Shown piece after piece: positions 33,145 through 41,693 of a stretch of DNA of 64,000 bases. The translations under genes were made by a program, and so were the position numbers. The stretch's first letter is position 1, and every line of letters begins with the position of its first letter. Source of the DNA: UBA4416 sp044238845 (GTDB lineage Bacteria; Bacteroidota; Bacteroidia; B-17B0; Aurantibacillaceae); NCBI GenBank assembly GCA_044238845.1, contig JBIICN010000001.1, positions 62,001 to 126,000 of the forward strand. Reading direction: 5' to 3'. The notes under the pieces are model-generated. The model was not told the DNA's origin. It searched no databases and was given only the letters and a program-made list of their open reading frames with translations.

Positions 33145-34410
33145 TCAATCCTCAATATTTAAAATCAATTTTCGTAACATATTCATAGCGGCATTAGCCG
33201 TCATGTGAATATTACGTAATCTATTATCTCCAAAAATAAAGTGTTTAGCAATTATTTCATGATCATGCGCTACAGCAATCCAAACTGTTCCCACTGGTTT
33301 ATCAGGCGTTCCACCTCCAGGGCCAGCAATTCCAGAAACCGCAATAGCAACATCTGAGTTAAATACATGTAACGTTTCTTTCACCATTGCCTCCACACAC
33401 TCTTTACTTACCGCTCCATGTTTTTCAAAAATTGCATTATCTACATTTAATAAATGATGCTTAAACTCATTATGATATGGCACAATACAACCATTATAAT
33501 AATTAGAACTTCCTGCTATACTCGTTATTAAATGAGAAATATAACCACCAGTGCAACTTTCTGCTAGCCCCAGCTTTAACCCTTTTTCTAACAATAATTG
33601 CCCAAGTATTTCCTCTAATTTTGGTTGATCTTTACCATACACCTCATAACCATAAATATATTTATCAATTAATGGTTTTACTTTTTCAACTTCGGCTTCA
33701 ATTCTGTTTTTTAACTCTAGTTCATCAAAACCTTTGCTACTTAAACGTAATCTCACCATTCCTGGCGAAGGTAAATAAGCTAATCCTATTTCTTTATCAA
33801 TTAAACCATCTTCCCAATCACTAATTAATTCAGCTAAAAAGCTTTCGCCAATACCTTGTGTTAAGATGGTTTTATGAAAAATAAATGGCAATTTAAATCT
33901 CTTTTTTATTTCAGGAATCACATCTTCTGTTACCATAGCTTGCATCTCAAAAGGAACTCCTGGCATCGACACAAAAATGGTGTTGTTTTTTTCCATCCAC
34001 ATACCTGGTGCAGTTCCATTTTTATTTCTAATCACCATACAGCCTTTTGGAACTTCTGCTTGTTTTCTATTTAACTCCGTTAACTCTCTATTTCGTTTAG
34101 CAAAAAAACCTGTAACATCTTTTAACACATTGTCGTCCATTACTAATTCTGTTTCAAAATAGTCGCAAAATGTTTTTTTAGTAATGTCATCTTTCGTTGG
34201 ACCTAGTCCCCCAGTAATTAAAACAATGTCCGCACGCTTACTCGCATCATCAAAAGCGGATAATATAGCTTCTCTTTTATCTGCTACGGAGCTCATATGA
34301 ATAATGCTTACACCAATCATATTTAGTTGTTGAGCCATCCAAACAGCATTAGTGTTAGTAATTTGTCCGATTAATATTTCGTCTCCAATAGTTAATAGTT
34401 CTGCGTTCAT
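33145..34410 (-). CDS. cinA: CinA: competence/damage-inducible protein A, NMN amidohydrolase
   Basis: A 421-residue two-domain protein. The N-terminal MoCF-like domain (1-~170) has MNAELLTIGDEILIGQI and GGLGPTKDDITKKT, associated with ADP-ribose pyrophosphatase activity. The C-terminal PncC domain (~255-421) has LAESCTGGYISHLITSIAGSS and AVSGIAGPGGGTPDKPVGTV, deamidating nicotinamide mononucleotide in NAD recycling. It lies 1.2 kb from the PnuC/NadR pair, so NAD salvage genes cluster here although on opposite strands. It is divergent from the DUF4197 gene. Confidence 0.95.
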   Translation of the reverse strand: MNAELLTIGDEILIGQITNTNAVWMAQQLNMIGVSIIHMSSVADKREAILSAFDDASKRADIVLITGGLGPTKDDITKKTFCDYFETELVMDDNVLKDVTGFFAKRNRELTELNRKQAEVPKGCMVIRNKNGTAPGMWMEKNNTIFVSMPGVPFEMQAMVTEDVIPEIKKRFKLPFIFHKTILTQGIGESFLAELISDWEDGLIDKEIGLAYLPSPGMVRLRLSSKGFDELELKNRIEAEVEKVKPLIDKYIYGYEVYGKDQPKLEEILGQLLLEKGLKLGLAESCTGGYISHLITSIAGSSNYYNGCIVPYHNEFKHHLLNVDNAIFEKHGAVSKECVEAMVKETLHVFNSDVAIAVSGIAGPGGGTPDKPVGTVWIAVAHDHEIIAKHFIFGDNRLRNIHMTANAAMNMLRKLILNIED

Positions 34411-34412
34411 AG

Positions 34413-34432
34413 TATATTTGGCAATATATTTG
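34413..34432 (+). promoter_or_regulatory. Two tandem -7 elements before the DUF4197 gene
   Basis: TATATTTG occurs twice, at 34413-34420 and 34425-34432, both full TAnnTTTG matches, 25-37 nt before ATG 34458. The region is shared with the divergent cinA gene. Confidence 0.5.
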
Positions 34433-34457
34433 TAAAACTAAGCGTAAAATTATAATT

Positions 34458-35270
34458 ATGAAAATAAAGACTATACTATTAACAACTATTATTTCAAGTA
34501 GTTTATTATCTAAAGCACAAAACTGGGGTGATGTTTTAAATACAGCCAAAGATGCAGTGATTACCAATTCAACAACAATTATAGATGCAGCCAAAACAAA
34601 TTCGGCAGCAGTAATTGATAAGGCTACAAGTATTGTAACTGGTTCATCTAAAGAACCTGCATTAAGCAATGATGAAGTGATTAAAGGTTTAAAAGAAGCA
34701 TTAACTGTAGGAACTAATAATTCATCTGGAATGGTTGCAAAGGCTGATGGATATTTAAAAAACCCTAAAGTATTTATTCCTTGGCCATCTGAAGCAAAGG
34801 ATATGAGAGCTAAATTAATTAAAATGGGGATGCAAAAAAAAGTAACCGAATTTGAAACCTCATTAAATAGAGCTGCTGAAGAAGCAGCTAAAAAAGCCGC
34901 ACCTGTTTTTGTAGATGCTATTACAAATATGAGCGTGAGTGATGGTTTTGCTATTTTAAACGGAAATGATACAGCGGCAACACATTATTTAAGAGAAAAA
35001 ACATATGCTCCATTAAAAGAAAAATTTATGCCTACCATTAAAGAAGCTGTTACTAAAGCAAAAGTAGCAAGTTATTGGAAACCTCTAGCTACAGCGTACA
35101 ATAAACTGCCAGGTGTAAAAAAACAAAATCCAAATTTGGATGATTATGTTTGTACAAAAGCTATCAATGGATTAATGACCTTAATTTCAGAAGAAGAAAC
35201 AAAAATCAGAAAAGACCCAATGGCTCGAGTGACAGATCTTTTGAAAAAAGTATTTGGAGCTAAGAAATAA
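34458..35270 (+). CDS. DUF4197 domain protein, exported
   Basis: A 270-residue protein with a signal peptide (…SSLLSKAQ) and a mature helical domain of the DUF4197 type: VIKGLKEALTVGTNNS, DGYLKNPKVFIPWP, FVDAITNMSVSDGFAILNG, ATHYLREKTYAPL, and a C-terminal LDDYVCTKAINGLM. Function is unknown; members are usually periplasmic or lipoproteins. Between signal and domain there is a Thr/Ala-rich segment (~25-60). It ends in a strong terminator. Confidence 0.85.
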   Translation: MKIKTILLTTIISSSLLSKAQNWGDVLNTAKDAVITNSTTIIDAAKTNSAAVIDKATSIVTGSSKEPALSNDEVIKGLKEALTVGTNNSSGMVAKADGYLKNPKVFIPWPSEAKDMRAKLIKMGMQKKVTEFETSLNRAAEEAAKKAAPVFVDAITNMSVSDGFAILNGNDTAATHYLREKTYAPLKEKFMPTIKEAVTKAKVASYWKPLATAYNKLPGVKKQNPNLDDYVCTKAINGLMTLISEEETKIRKDPMARVTDLLKKVFGAKK

Positions 35271-35289
35271 TAACAAAATAGAACTTTTT

Positions 35290-35330
35290 ATAAAAGGGAT
35301 TTCTTGTTAAGAAATCCCTTTTATTTTTGA
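35290..35330. terminator. Bidirectional intrinsic terminator
   Basis: Perfect 16-bp stem ATAAAAGGGATTTCTT with loop GTT and its reverse complement, then T-rich sequence. It lies between the DUF4197 gene and the convergent serine hydrolase gene, overlapping the latter's last codons. Confidence 0.9.
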
Positions 35331-36738
35331 AGGTATTTTAGAATATCAATTCCAGTATTAACAACACCTGTTGCAGAATTACTAAGAACAATAACTCCAC
35401 ATTTTTTTTCTTTAACAAATCCACAAAAACTTGTAAAACCATAAGTTCCACCATTATGCCATAATAGTGTACTTCCATTTTTAGTTTGCTGAATAAACCA
35501 AGAAAAAGCAATTTTTTCATTTTGTTTTGCAAACTGAATTTCATGTGAATTTTTGATTATCATCGATGTTTCATTTATATTTTCTTTTAAATATAATGCC
35601 ATATCTTCAATAGTAGATTTTATGCCACCTGCCCCTACTTGGTCGCCTAAATCCCAATGAGGTGTTTCATTTCCTTGTTCATTGTAGCCAATAGCAAAAC
35701 TTTCTAATTGATTTATAGGAACATTTACAAAAGTACTTTTCATTGCAAATGAAGATGTTATGAATTTTTTCAATAATTCTTCATAAGATTGATGGTACAC
35801 ATTTTCTAAAATAATACCCAATAAAGCCATTCCAGTATTAGAATAATCCATCTTAATACCAGGTAGTGTATCTAATTTAAATGTACTTAAATACTCATAA
35901 ACCATTTTTTATCATAATTTTTATAAGGATTTAACTCATCAAAATTTAGTTGTTTATCTAAATTTTCAGGAATACGAGGTATTCGGGAAGTATGAGTGAC
36001 TAAGTGTTTAATTTTAATTGGATTGCCTTTATATTCTAATTTTGAACACTGAGAAGGTAAAAAATTTCTTATATCGTCTTCTAAATTTACTTTTTTATCT
36101 GCGATAGCATTTGACAATAGAAGTCCTGTAAATGTTTTTGAAACAGAACCTATTTCGTAAATAGTATTATTGTTAGGCAATTGTTTAGACGCCTTCTTTA
36201 TTTCGCCATAATGATAGTAATAAACTTGTCCATTGTTAATAATACCAATAGACAATCCAGCATTAATAGGATTCGACATAAATTCAGCAACTATTGAATC
36301 TACTTTTAAATCAAGTTTACTTTGTTTTTTGTTGTCAGATAAATACTGTTTTTTATCATTTCTGTTTTTTTCCTTATAAGGTAAAAATGTAAATCCTGCA
36401 ATTTCATTATTTTGATTACAAGCTAATAACATTTCTAAAACCCCTTTTTCGCATGATGTCTTATAATGTTTAAAACCATCTTCATCATCTTTTAAAAACG
36501 AAACTAATGATATATTCCCATAATAGGCCTTAACATTATCTTTCAAAAATAATTCAATGTCTTTTTCAGACTGTTGAGCTTTAAAATCAGCTGATAATAA
36601 ATTATAAAACCCCTTATAATCATTCGCATTATAAGTTGATTTTATTTTTTCTATGATGCTATTATATGAAGTTGTTGTTTGCGAAAAAGCGACTTGTGTA
36701 AAAAGCATAGTTAAAATAAAGCCTATCTGTTTTTTCAT
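35321..36738 (-). pseudogene. Beta-lactamase-related serine hydrolase, split by a frameshift
   Basis: Two overlapping frames together encode one ~472-residue exported serine hydrolase. The upstream part (36738-35887) has a signal peptide (MKKQIGFILTMLFTQVAFSQ), a DUF3887-like domain and the SxxK site SVSKTF. It runs into a stop after DKKWFMSI. The downstream part (to 35321) continues in another frame with VYEYLSTFKL, the second-motif YSN in DYSNTGM, and HNGG near the end. One extra T in the T6 run at 35905-35910 restores DKKMVYEYL and the full fold. It is either a pseudogene, a base-calling error, or dependent on slippage at the A6 stretch of the mRNA. Confidence 0.8.
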
Positions 36739-36757
36739 TTTTAATAAAATTATTTGG

Positions 36758-36958
36758 TTAATCTTCTTTTTCTAATTCAAATATATCATGTACACTCACT
36801 TTAAAATATCGTGCAATTTTTAAGGCTAGTATCGTAGAAGGAACGAACTTGCATGTTTCGATAGCATTAATAGATTGACGAGAAACACCAAGCTTTTGCG
36901 CTAAGTCTTCCTGGGTCATATTCTTTTTAGCACGCTCTACTTTAATTGTATTTTTCAT
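36758..36958 (-). CDS. Small HTH-XRE transcriptional regulator
   Basis: A 66-residue Cro/CI-type DNA-binding protein consisting of only the five-helix HTH: VERAKKNMTQEDLAQKLGVSRQSINAIETCKFVPSTILALKIARYFKVSVHDIF. The short form with the KxNMTQEDLAQKLGVSRQ core is typical of YozG-like regulators paired with a membrane protein. Its ATG overlaps the stop of the upstream membrane-protein gene (ATGA). The serine hydrolase gene follows 19 bp downstream on the same strand. Confidence 0.9.
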   Translation of the reverse strand: MKNTIKVERAKKNMTQEDLAQKLGVSRQSINAIETCKFVPSTILALKIARYFKVSVHDIFELEKED

Positions 36959-37371
36959 TTATCACCTTCTTTATTAAATATTTTTAGCATAAACTCTTTT
37001 ACATACAATTGATAATAAAAAAACAGTAAGTAAATCAAAAGCATCGAATTTACTTGCCAATGAGGAGCCCAACTTACATCATTTGAAGCCCAAGCCATCG
37101 TTTTGTAAAACAATCTTAATAAAATAAATACAACTACTGCCCATTGCAAAGAGGTTAAACGATAGTATTTAATAAATTCATCTTCATGCTTCTCTTTTGA
37201 ACAGCATACAAATAATAAACCAAATAGTATAAAAACCTGCACCAACAATCCTTTGCCATTTGTAGCATCATCTAAATTTGGAGTCAACGTAAAAAATAAA
37301 ATAAACCCAATTACGTAAAATAAAACACCTATCAATTTAAAATATCTCGGTAATAAAATATATGGAATCAT
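36955..37371 (-). CDS. Small membrane protein paired with the HTH regulator
   Basis: A 138-residue protein with about four hydrophobic segments (residues ~10-28, 40-56, 73-90, 105-122). I recognise no specific family. The four-base overlap with the XRE regulator suggests a two-gene unit in which the membrane protein could sense a signal or sequester the regulator, as in similar HTH/membrane pairs; this is inference. Confidence 0.65.
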   Translation of the reverse strand: MIPYILLPRYFKLIGVLFYVIGFILFFTLTPNLDDATNGKGLLVQVFILFGLLFVCCSKEKHEDEFIKYYRLTSLQWAVVVFILLRLFYKTMAWASNDVSWAPHWQVNSMLLIYLLFFYYQLYVKEFMLKIFNKEGDK

Positions 37372-37522
37372 AAATTATTTTTTCGTAAATATAAGCATGT
37401 TTTACAATATGTAAACTACACTTTACATAAAATACAGTTTAGACGACATAAAGGGTTATTTTTAATGATTAACAAAGCTGAATTATAAAAATTATATTTA
37501 CCAGATTTAATAAATTTATCCA

Positions 37523-38851
37523 ATGACTATAAAAGAACGTTATAACGGCGTTATTAATTACTTTAAAACCAATGTTCCAATTGCCGAAACAGAATTGCAG
37601 TACAGTAATCCTTTTGAATTAATTGTAGCTGTTATACTTTCGGCTCAATGCACTGATAAACGAATTAACCAAGTAACGCCAAAGTTATTTAAAGATTATC
37701 CAACTGCCGAAGCCTTAGCCTCTGCTAGTTCTGATACTATTTTTAATTATATCAGAAGCGTTAGTTATCCTAATAATAAAGCTAAGCATTTAGTAAATAT
37801 GGCTAATATGCTATTAAAAGACTTTAAAGGAGTGATCCCTAGCGATATTGATCAATTAGTAAAATTGCCCGGTGTTGGAAGAAAAACAGCAAATGTAGTT
37901 GCTTCTGTTATTTATGATAAACCGGCTATGGCAGTTGACACTCATGTATTTAGAGTTTCAAATAGATTAGGCTTAACAAAAGCTAAAACACCATTACAAA
38001 GTGAACAACAATTAATTAAACATATTCCTGAGCAATATATTGCAACAGCGCATCATTGGCTCATATTACATGGCAGATATATTTGTTTAGCTAGAACTCC
38101 TAAATGTGAGGATTGTAAGTTAACTCAATGGTGTCAATTTTTTAAAACAAAAACCATAAACAAAAACTATCCTCATTCGTTATCTCACAAGAAACCTAAC
38201 TCAATCAAACTAGAAATAACAAAAGATACCATGGCAAAAACCATTTCAACAAAAAAAACTGTAAAGACTGAGACGCCTTCTACAACAAAAAAAGTAGCAA
38301 CAAAAAAAGTGGCTATAAAAAAAGCTGTCCCAACTAAGGCAACAAAAGTAGCTCCTACAAAAACAGCTTCAAAAGAACCTAAATTTATAGCTCATTCAAC
38401 ATCTTTAAAAGTTGGAGATAAAGCGCCTGCATTTTCTGCTAAAAATCAAAACGGTGAAACCATTTCGTTAAAAGATTTTAAAGGAAAAAACATTGTTCTT
38501 TATTTTTATCCAAAAGACAATACTCCTGGTTGCACCATGGAAGCTTGCAGTTTAAGAGACGAACATCAATTTTTAAGCAAAAAGAATTTTGTGATTTTAG
38601 GAGTGAGTGCAGATGACGAGAAAATGCATAAAAAATTTGCTACAAAATATGATTTACCTTTCTCTTTGTTAGCCGACACAGATATGGCAATTATAAAAGC
38701 CTATGATATTTGGGGAACTAAACAATTTATGGGAAAAATTTATGATGGTATTATTAGAACTACCATTATCATCAATGAACAAGGAATTATATCACATGTT
38801 ATCAAAGATGTCAACACAAAAGAACACGGAAAGCAAATAATAGGACTGTAA
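37523..38851 (+). CDS. Fusion protein: endonuclease III (Nth) + Lys-rich linker + Bcp-type thiol peroxidase
   Basis: A 442-residue single frame. Residues 1-~210 are a complete endonuclease III: HhH motif LPGVGRKTANVV with catalytic Lys, VDTHVFRV with catalytic Asp, and the [4Fe-4S] loop C-X6-C-X2-C-X5-C. Residues ~236-290 are a Lys/Thr/Ala-rich stretch resembling histone H1 tails (KKVATKKVAIKKAVPTKATK). Residues ~293-442 are a Bcp peroxiredoxin with TPGCTMEACSLRD, i.e. peroxidatic and resolving Cys. An internal ATG (38231, MAKTIST) could give a separate peroxidase with a basic tail. In related genomes these are, to my knowledge, separate neighbouring genes. Confidence 0.85.
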   Translation: MTIKERYNGVINYFKTNVPIAETELQYSNPFELIVAVILSAQCTDKRINQVTPKLFKDYPTAEALASASSDTIFNYIRSVSYPNNKAKHLVNMANMLLKDFKGVIPSDIDQLVKLPGVGRKTANVVASVIYDKPAMAVDTHVFRVSNRLGLTKAKTPLQSEQQLIKHIPEQYIATAHHWLILHGRYICLARTPKCEDCKLTQWCQFFKTKTINKNYPHSLSHKKPNSIKLEITKDTMAKTISTKKTVKTETPSTTKKVATKKVAIKKAVPTKATKVAPTKTASKEPKFIAHSTSLKVGDKAPAFSAKNQNGETISLKDFKGKNIVLYFYPKDNTPGCTMEACSLRDEHQFLSKKNFVILGVSADDEKMHKKFATKYDLPFSLLADTDMAIIKAYDIWGTKQFMGKIYDGIIRTTIIINEQGIISHVIKDVNTKEHGKQIIGL

Positions 38852-38870
38852 TCAAAAAACAAAAAGAATA

Positions 38871-38910
38871 AAAAGAGACTGTTTCTAAAGTGAAATGGTC
38901 TCTTTTTTTT
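38871..38910 (+). terminator. Intrinsic terminator of the nth-bcp gene
   Basis: Stem AAAAGAGAC / GTCTCTTTT with an inner GTTTC/GAAAT pairing, followed by a run of eight T. Confidence 0.8.
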
Positions 38911-38940
38911 ATGTCTTGTCCTAAAAATAGCTTACAAAAT

Positions 38941-38977
38941 AAAAAGCCTCTGAAGATAAATCTTCAGAGGCTTTTTT
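38941..38977. terminator. Intrinsic terminator of the DUF4397 gene
   Basis: Perfect 17-bp stem AAAAAGCCTCTGAAGAT with loop AA and its reverse complement. It is symmetric, so works in both directions, and ends the minus-strand DUF4397 gene 52 nt after its stop. Confidence 0.85.
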
Positions 38978-39028
38978 AGGTTATTAAATTTTATGGACTT
39001 TATTAAATAAATAGCAAACTGCCAATTA

Positions 39029-41533
39029 TTACTTTACAATTTTATATGTAGCAGATAATTTATCGCTTTTTACATTTATTAAATAAATTCCTTGAGTTAA
39101 TTCTAATGTATTTATAGTAATCGAATTAGAGTTTGATTTTTCAGAAGAAATAATTTTTCCTGTGACATCTAAAATAGTAATGTCTAGGTTTATATTAGCT
39201 TCATTATTAATATTTATTTGATCATTAAATGGATTAGGAAACACAGATATTGCATTTGATAAAGCATTTTTTTCTTCTAATGAAGTAACTATAAACTGTG
39301 ATAGAGGAATTAAATTACCACCTGTAGGTAAAGCAACCCATAAACCAAATGCAGGCCCAGTGCTATTATTTGCAGGAGCAAAAAAACCACTAGCTAAAAC
39401 GGTAATAGCTTTACCAGTTAAACTTAAAGTATTTAATGACGCTAAGTAACTTACTACAGTTGAAGTTCCAGCAGCATTAGTGATGTGAAGTGTATAATCT
39501 CCTGCAGCTGTATTTGATGGTAATTGTAAATAACCAGCAGAGTTGTATGTGCCATATGCCATATCATTTACAACCGTTCCTGCACCTTGCGCTTGAACAT
39601 CTACTGTTGGCGCATCTGTAGATCCGTGGAATACTAATACATCTGTGTTTGTAGAAACTAAAGATCGTTCTCTAACACTAGCATTTGCAACTAAATTAAA
39701 TGGAGCAACTATATTATTTGGAGTGTATCCAGAACCACTAACTATACCAGATGCAATTAATTGGTATTTGTTAGCCGCTGATAAATTGTATGTAAAAGTT
39801 GCTAAAGCACCAACGGCACTTGTACTTGTTGGAAGAGCGACAGATAAAGTAATTGTTTCTCCAACTGGAACATCAATAAAAGAAGACGCTGTTCTGAAAG
39901 CAAAATCATCAATTAATTTGATAGCGCTAGGTCCTGAAGTTGGTGATTGAACATACACATCCACTTGAGTAGCTGCTAAATCAGCAGAATTGTGAATCGC
40001 TTGTAAACGAGTAGAAGAAATTGTTGAAGTTGGTAATGGAATTAAAGCTCCACCTGCTGGCAATGCAACATATAAACCAAAAGCAGGACCGCCACTATTG
40101 TTTGCTGGGTTTAAAAAACCACTTGCTAATACAGTTAAGGCAGCTCCGTTAAGATTTAAAGTTTGCAAAGGAGCGCTGTATTCAGCTACAACATTTTCAG
40201 AAAATTCATCACGCACTTGAAGTTTGTAATCAGCAGTTGGTAAATTTAAATAACCTGCAAAAGCACCATAACTAGCATTATTTACGATAGCATTTGGGAT
40301 AAATGGATTAGTTCCAGAAAAAGGAACTACGACATCAACTGTTGGAGCATCTGTAGAACCATGATAAACTAACACTTCAGTATTAGATGAAGCACGCTCT
40401 TTTGCTGTAGCAAATACTGCAAGATTAAACGGTACAGTTGCAGAAGAAGGAGAATATCCTGAACCACTTACTAATCCACTAGCAACTAATTGATATTTGT
40501 TTGAAGCAGATAAATTATAGGTAAAATTAGCAATAGCGCCTACAGCAGATGTACTAGTTGGAGCAGCAATGGATAAGGTAACAACCTGACCCGTTGGAAC
40601 ATCAATAAAAGGAGATGCTGTTCTAAAAGCAAAATCATCAATTATTTTGATGGCTGCAGTTCCAGTGGCAGCTGATTGTAAGTATACATCAACCGAAGTT
40701 GCAGCCGCATCAGGTGAATTATGAATTGCTTGTAAACGTGTTGAAGATGTCGTTGTGCTTGGTAAAGCTAATAATGGGCCACCTATTGGATTAGCTACAT
40801 ATAAACCAAAAGCAGGTCCACCACTATTATTTGCTGGATTTAAGAAACCACTAGCTACTACTGTTAAAGCAGCACCGCCTAAGCTTAAAGTTTGAAGAGG
40901 TGCACTATATTCAGCCACTACATTTTCAGAAAATTGATCACGAATTTGGATTTTGTAGTCTGTTGTAGGTAAATTTAAATAACCTGCAAAAGCGCCATAA
41001 CTGGCGTTGTTAACCAATACATTTGGTAAAAATGGATTTGCGCCAGTAAATGGAGCAACGATATCAACCGTTGGCGCATCAGTACTACCGTGGTGAACTA
41101 AAACACTGGTTGTTGTTCCGTTAGGAGCAGCGCTTAATGCTGTGCTATAAGTATTTAGTGTAAAACCAGCTGTCGTATTTCCAGGGTTGTATCCATTAGC
41201 ACTAACAATACCATCAGCGACTACAATATTTCTCGATCCATTTGCAAAGTTTACAGTAAACGTTGCTATAGATTGAGCAGATGAGGTAGAAGTTCCTGGA
41301 GCAACTCCAACAACAATTGGTACGCCTGCAGGTATATTGGTAAATGTTTGTGATGCAGAACGGAATTGTAAATCATTAATTAATAAGGTACTTCCTGCAT
41401 AAATATCAACAGTACTTGCTGCTGCATCTGCACAATTGTGAATAACTTGCAAAGACGCGGTTTGTGCTTTTAATGAAGTTGCTATAGAGCCTAGTAGTAT
41501 AGCACTTCCAATGGTTAATAATTGTTTTTTCAT
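39029..41533 (-). CDS. DUF4397-repeat surface protein with T9SS type A sorting domain
   Basis: An 834-residue secreted protein. It has a signal peptide (…ATSLKAQ), then repeated DUF4397 beta-sandwich modules, each opening LQVIHNCADAAA or LQAIHNSPDAAA and containing an HGSTDAPTVDV stretch; there are seven such openings in alternating pairs. The last ~75 residues (ISVFPNPFNDQINI … GKIISSE … GIYLINVKSDK) are a T9SS type A (Por secretion tail) domain, so the protein is exported and attached to or released from the outer surface. Function is unknown. Nucleotide repeats of about 729 bp are visible inside the gene. Confidence 0.92.
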   Translation of the reverse strand: MKKQLLTIGSAILLGSIATSLKAQTASLQVIHNCADAAASTVDIYAGSTLLINDLQFRSASQTFTNIPAGVPIVVGVAPGTSTSSAQSIATFTVNFANGSRNIVVADGIVSANGYNPGNTTAGFTLNTYSTALSAAPNGTTTSVLVHHGSTDAPTVDIVAPFTGANPFLPNVLVNNASYGAFAGYLNLPTTDYKIQIRDQFSENVVAEYSAPLQTLSLGGAALTVVASGFLNPANNSGGPAFGLYVANPIGGPLLALPSTTTSSTRLQAIHNSPDAAATSVDVYLQSAATGTAAIKIIDDFAFRTASPFIDVPTGQVVTLSIAAPTSTSAVGAIANFTYNLSASNKYQLVASGLVSGSGYSPSSATVPFNLAVFATAKERASSNTEVLVYHGSTDAPTVDVVVPFSGTNPFIPNAIVNNASYGAFAGYLNLPTADYKLQVRDEFSENVVAEYSAPLQTLNLNGAALTVLASGFLNPANNSGGPAFGLYVALPAGGALIPLPTSTISSTRLQAIHNSADLAATQVDVYVQSPTSGPSAIKLIDDFAFRTASSFIDVPVGETITLSVALPTSTSAVGALATFTYNLSAANKYQLIASGIVSGSGYTPNNIVAPFNLVANASVRERSLVSTNTDVLVFHGSTDAPTVDVQAQGAGTVVNDMAYGTYNSAGYLQLPSNTAAGDYTLHITNAAGTSTVVSYLASLNTLSLTGKAITVLASGFFAPANNSTGPAFGLWVALPTGGNLIPLSQFIVTSLEEKNALSNAISVFPNPFNDQININNEANINLDITILDVTGKIISSEKSNSNSITINTLELTQGIYLINVKSDKLSATYKIVK
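39340..41140 (-). repeat. Intragenic repeats of the DUF4397 gene (~729-bp period)
   Basis: Equivalent sites tataaaccaa at 40071 and 40800 are 729 bp (243 codons) apart, with long near-identical stretches around them; a more diverged third copy lies around 39340. Boundaries are approximate. Confidence 0.65.
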
Positions 41534-41640
41534 GTTTTTTTTAGATTAGGTTATGGTAGAAAAACACAATTACTTTACTTTTGTTTAACGAATAATAAAA
41601 AAAATTAAACAATATATCTGATTTTATTTTAAAAGTGAGC

Positions 41641-41670
41641 AAAAAAAAGACCGAATAAATCGGTCTTTTT
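41641..41670 (-). terminator. Intrinsic terminator of sucD
   Basis: AAAAAGACCGA-ATAAA-TCGGTCTTTTT, a perfect 11-bp stem 24 nt after the sucD stop on the minus strand; the sequence is symmetric and could also stop opposite transcription. Confidence 0.85.
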
Positions 41671-41693
41671 CAATTATGGTAATTTACTTTTTA

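Noticed and set aside
35321..35905. Downstream half of the serine hydrolase as an independent gene
   Set aside because: It lacks the SxxK nucleophile and a signal peptide and continues the upstream half exactly across an A6 run, so it is treated as part of a split gene.
35887..36738. Programmed -1 ribosomal frameshifting in the serine hydrolase
   Set aside because: The site reads GAT AAA AAA TGG, which does not fit a good X_XXY_YYZ heptamer, and I see no downstream pseudoknot; transcript slippage or error is simpler.
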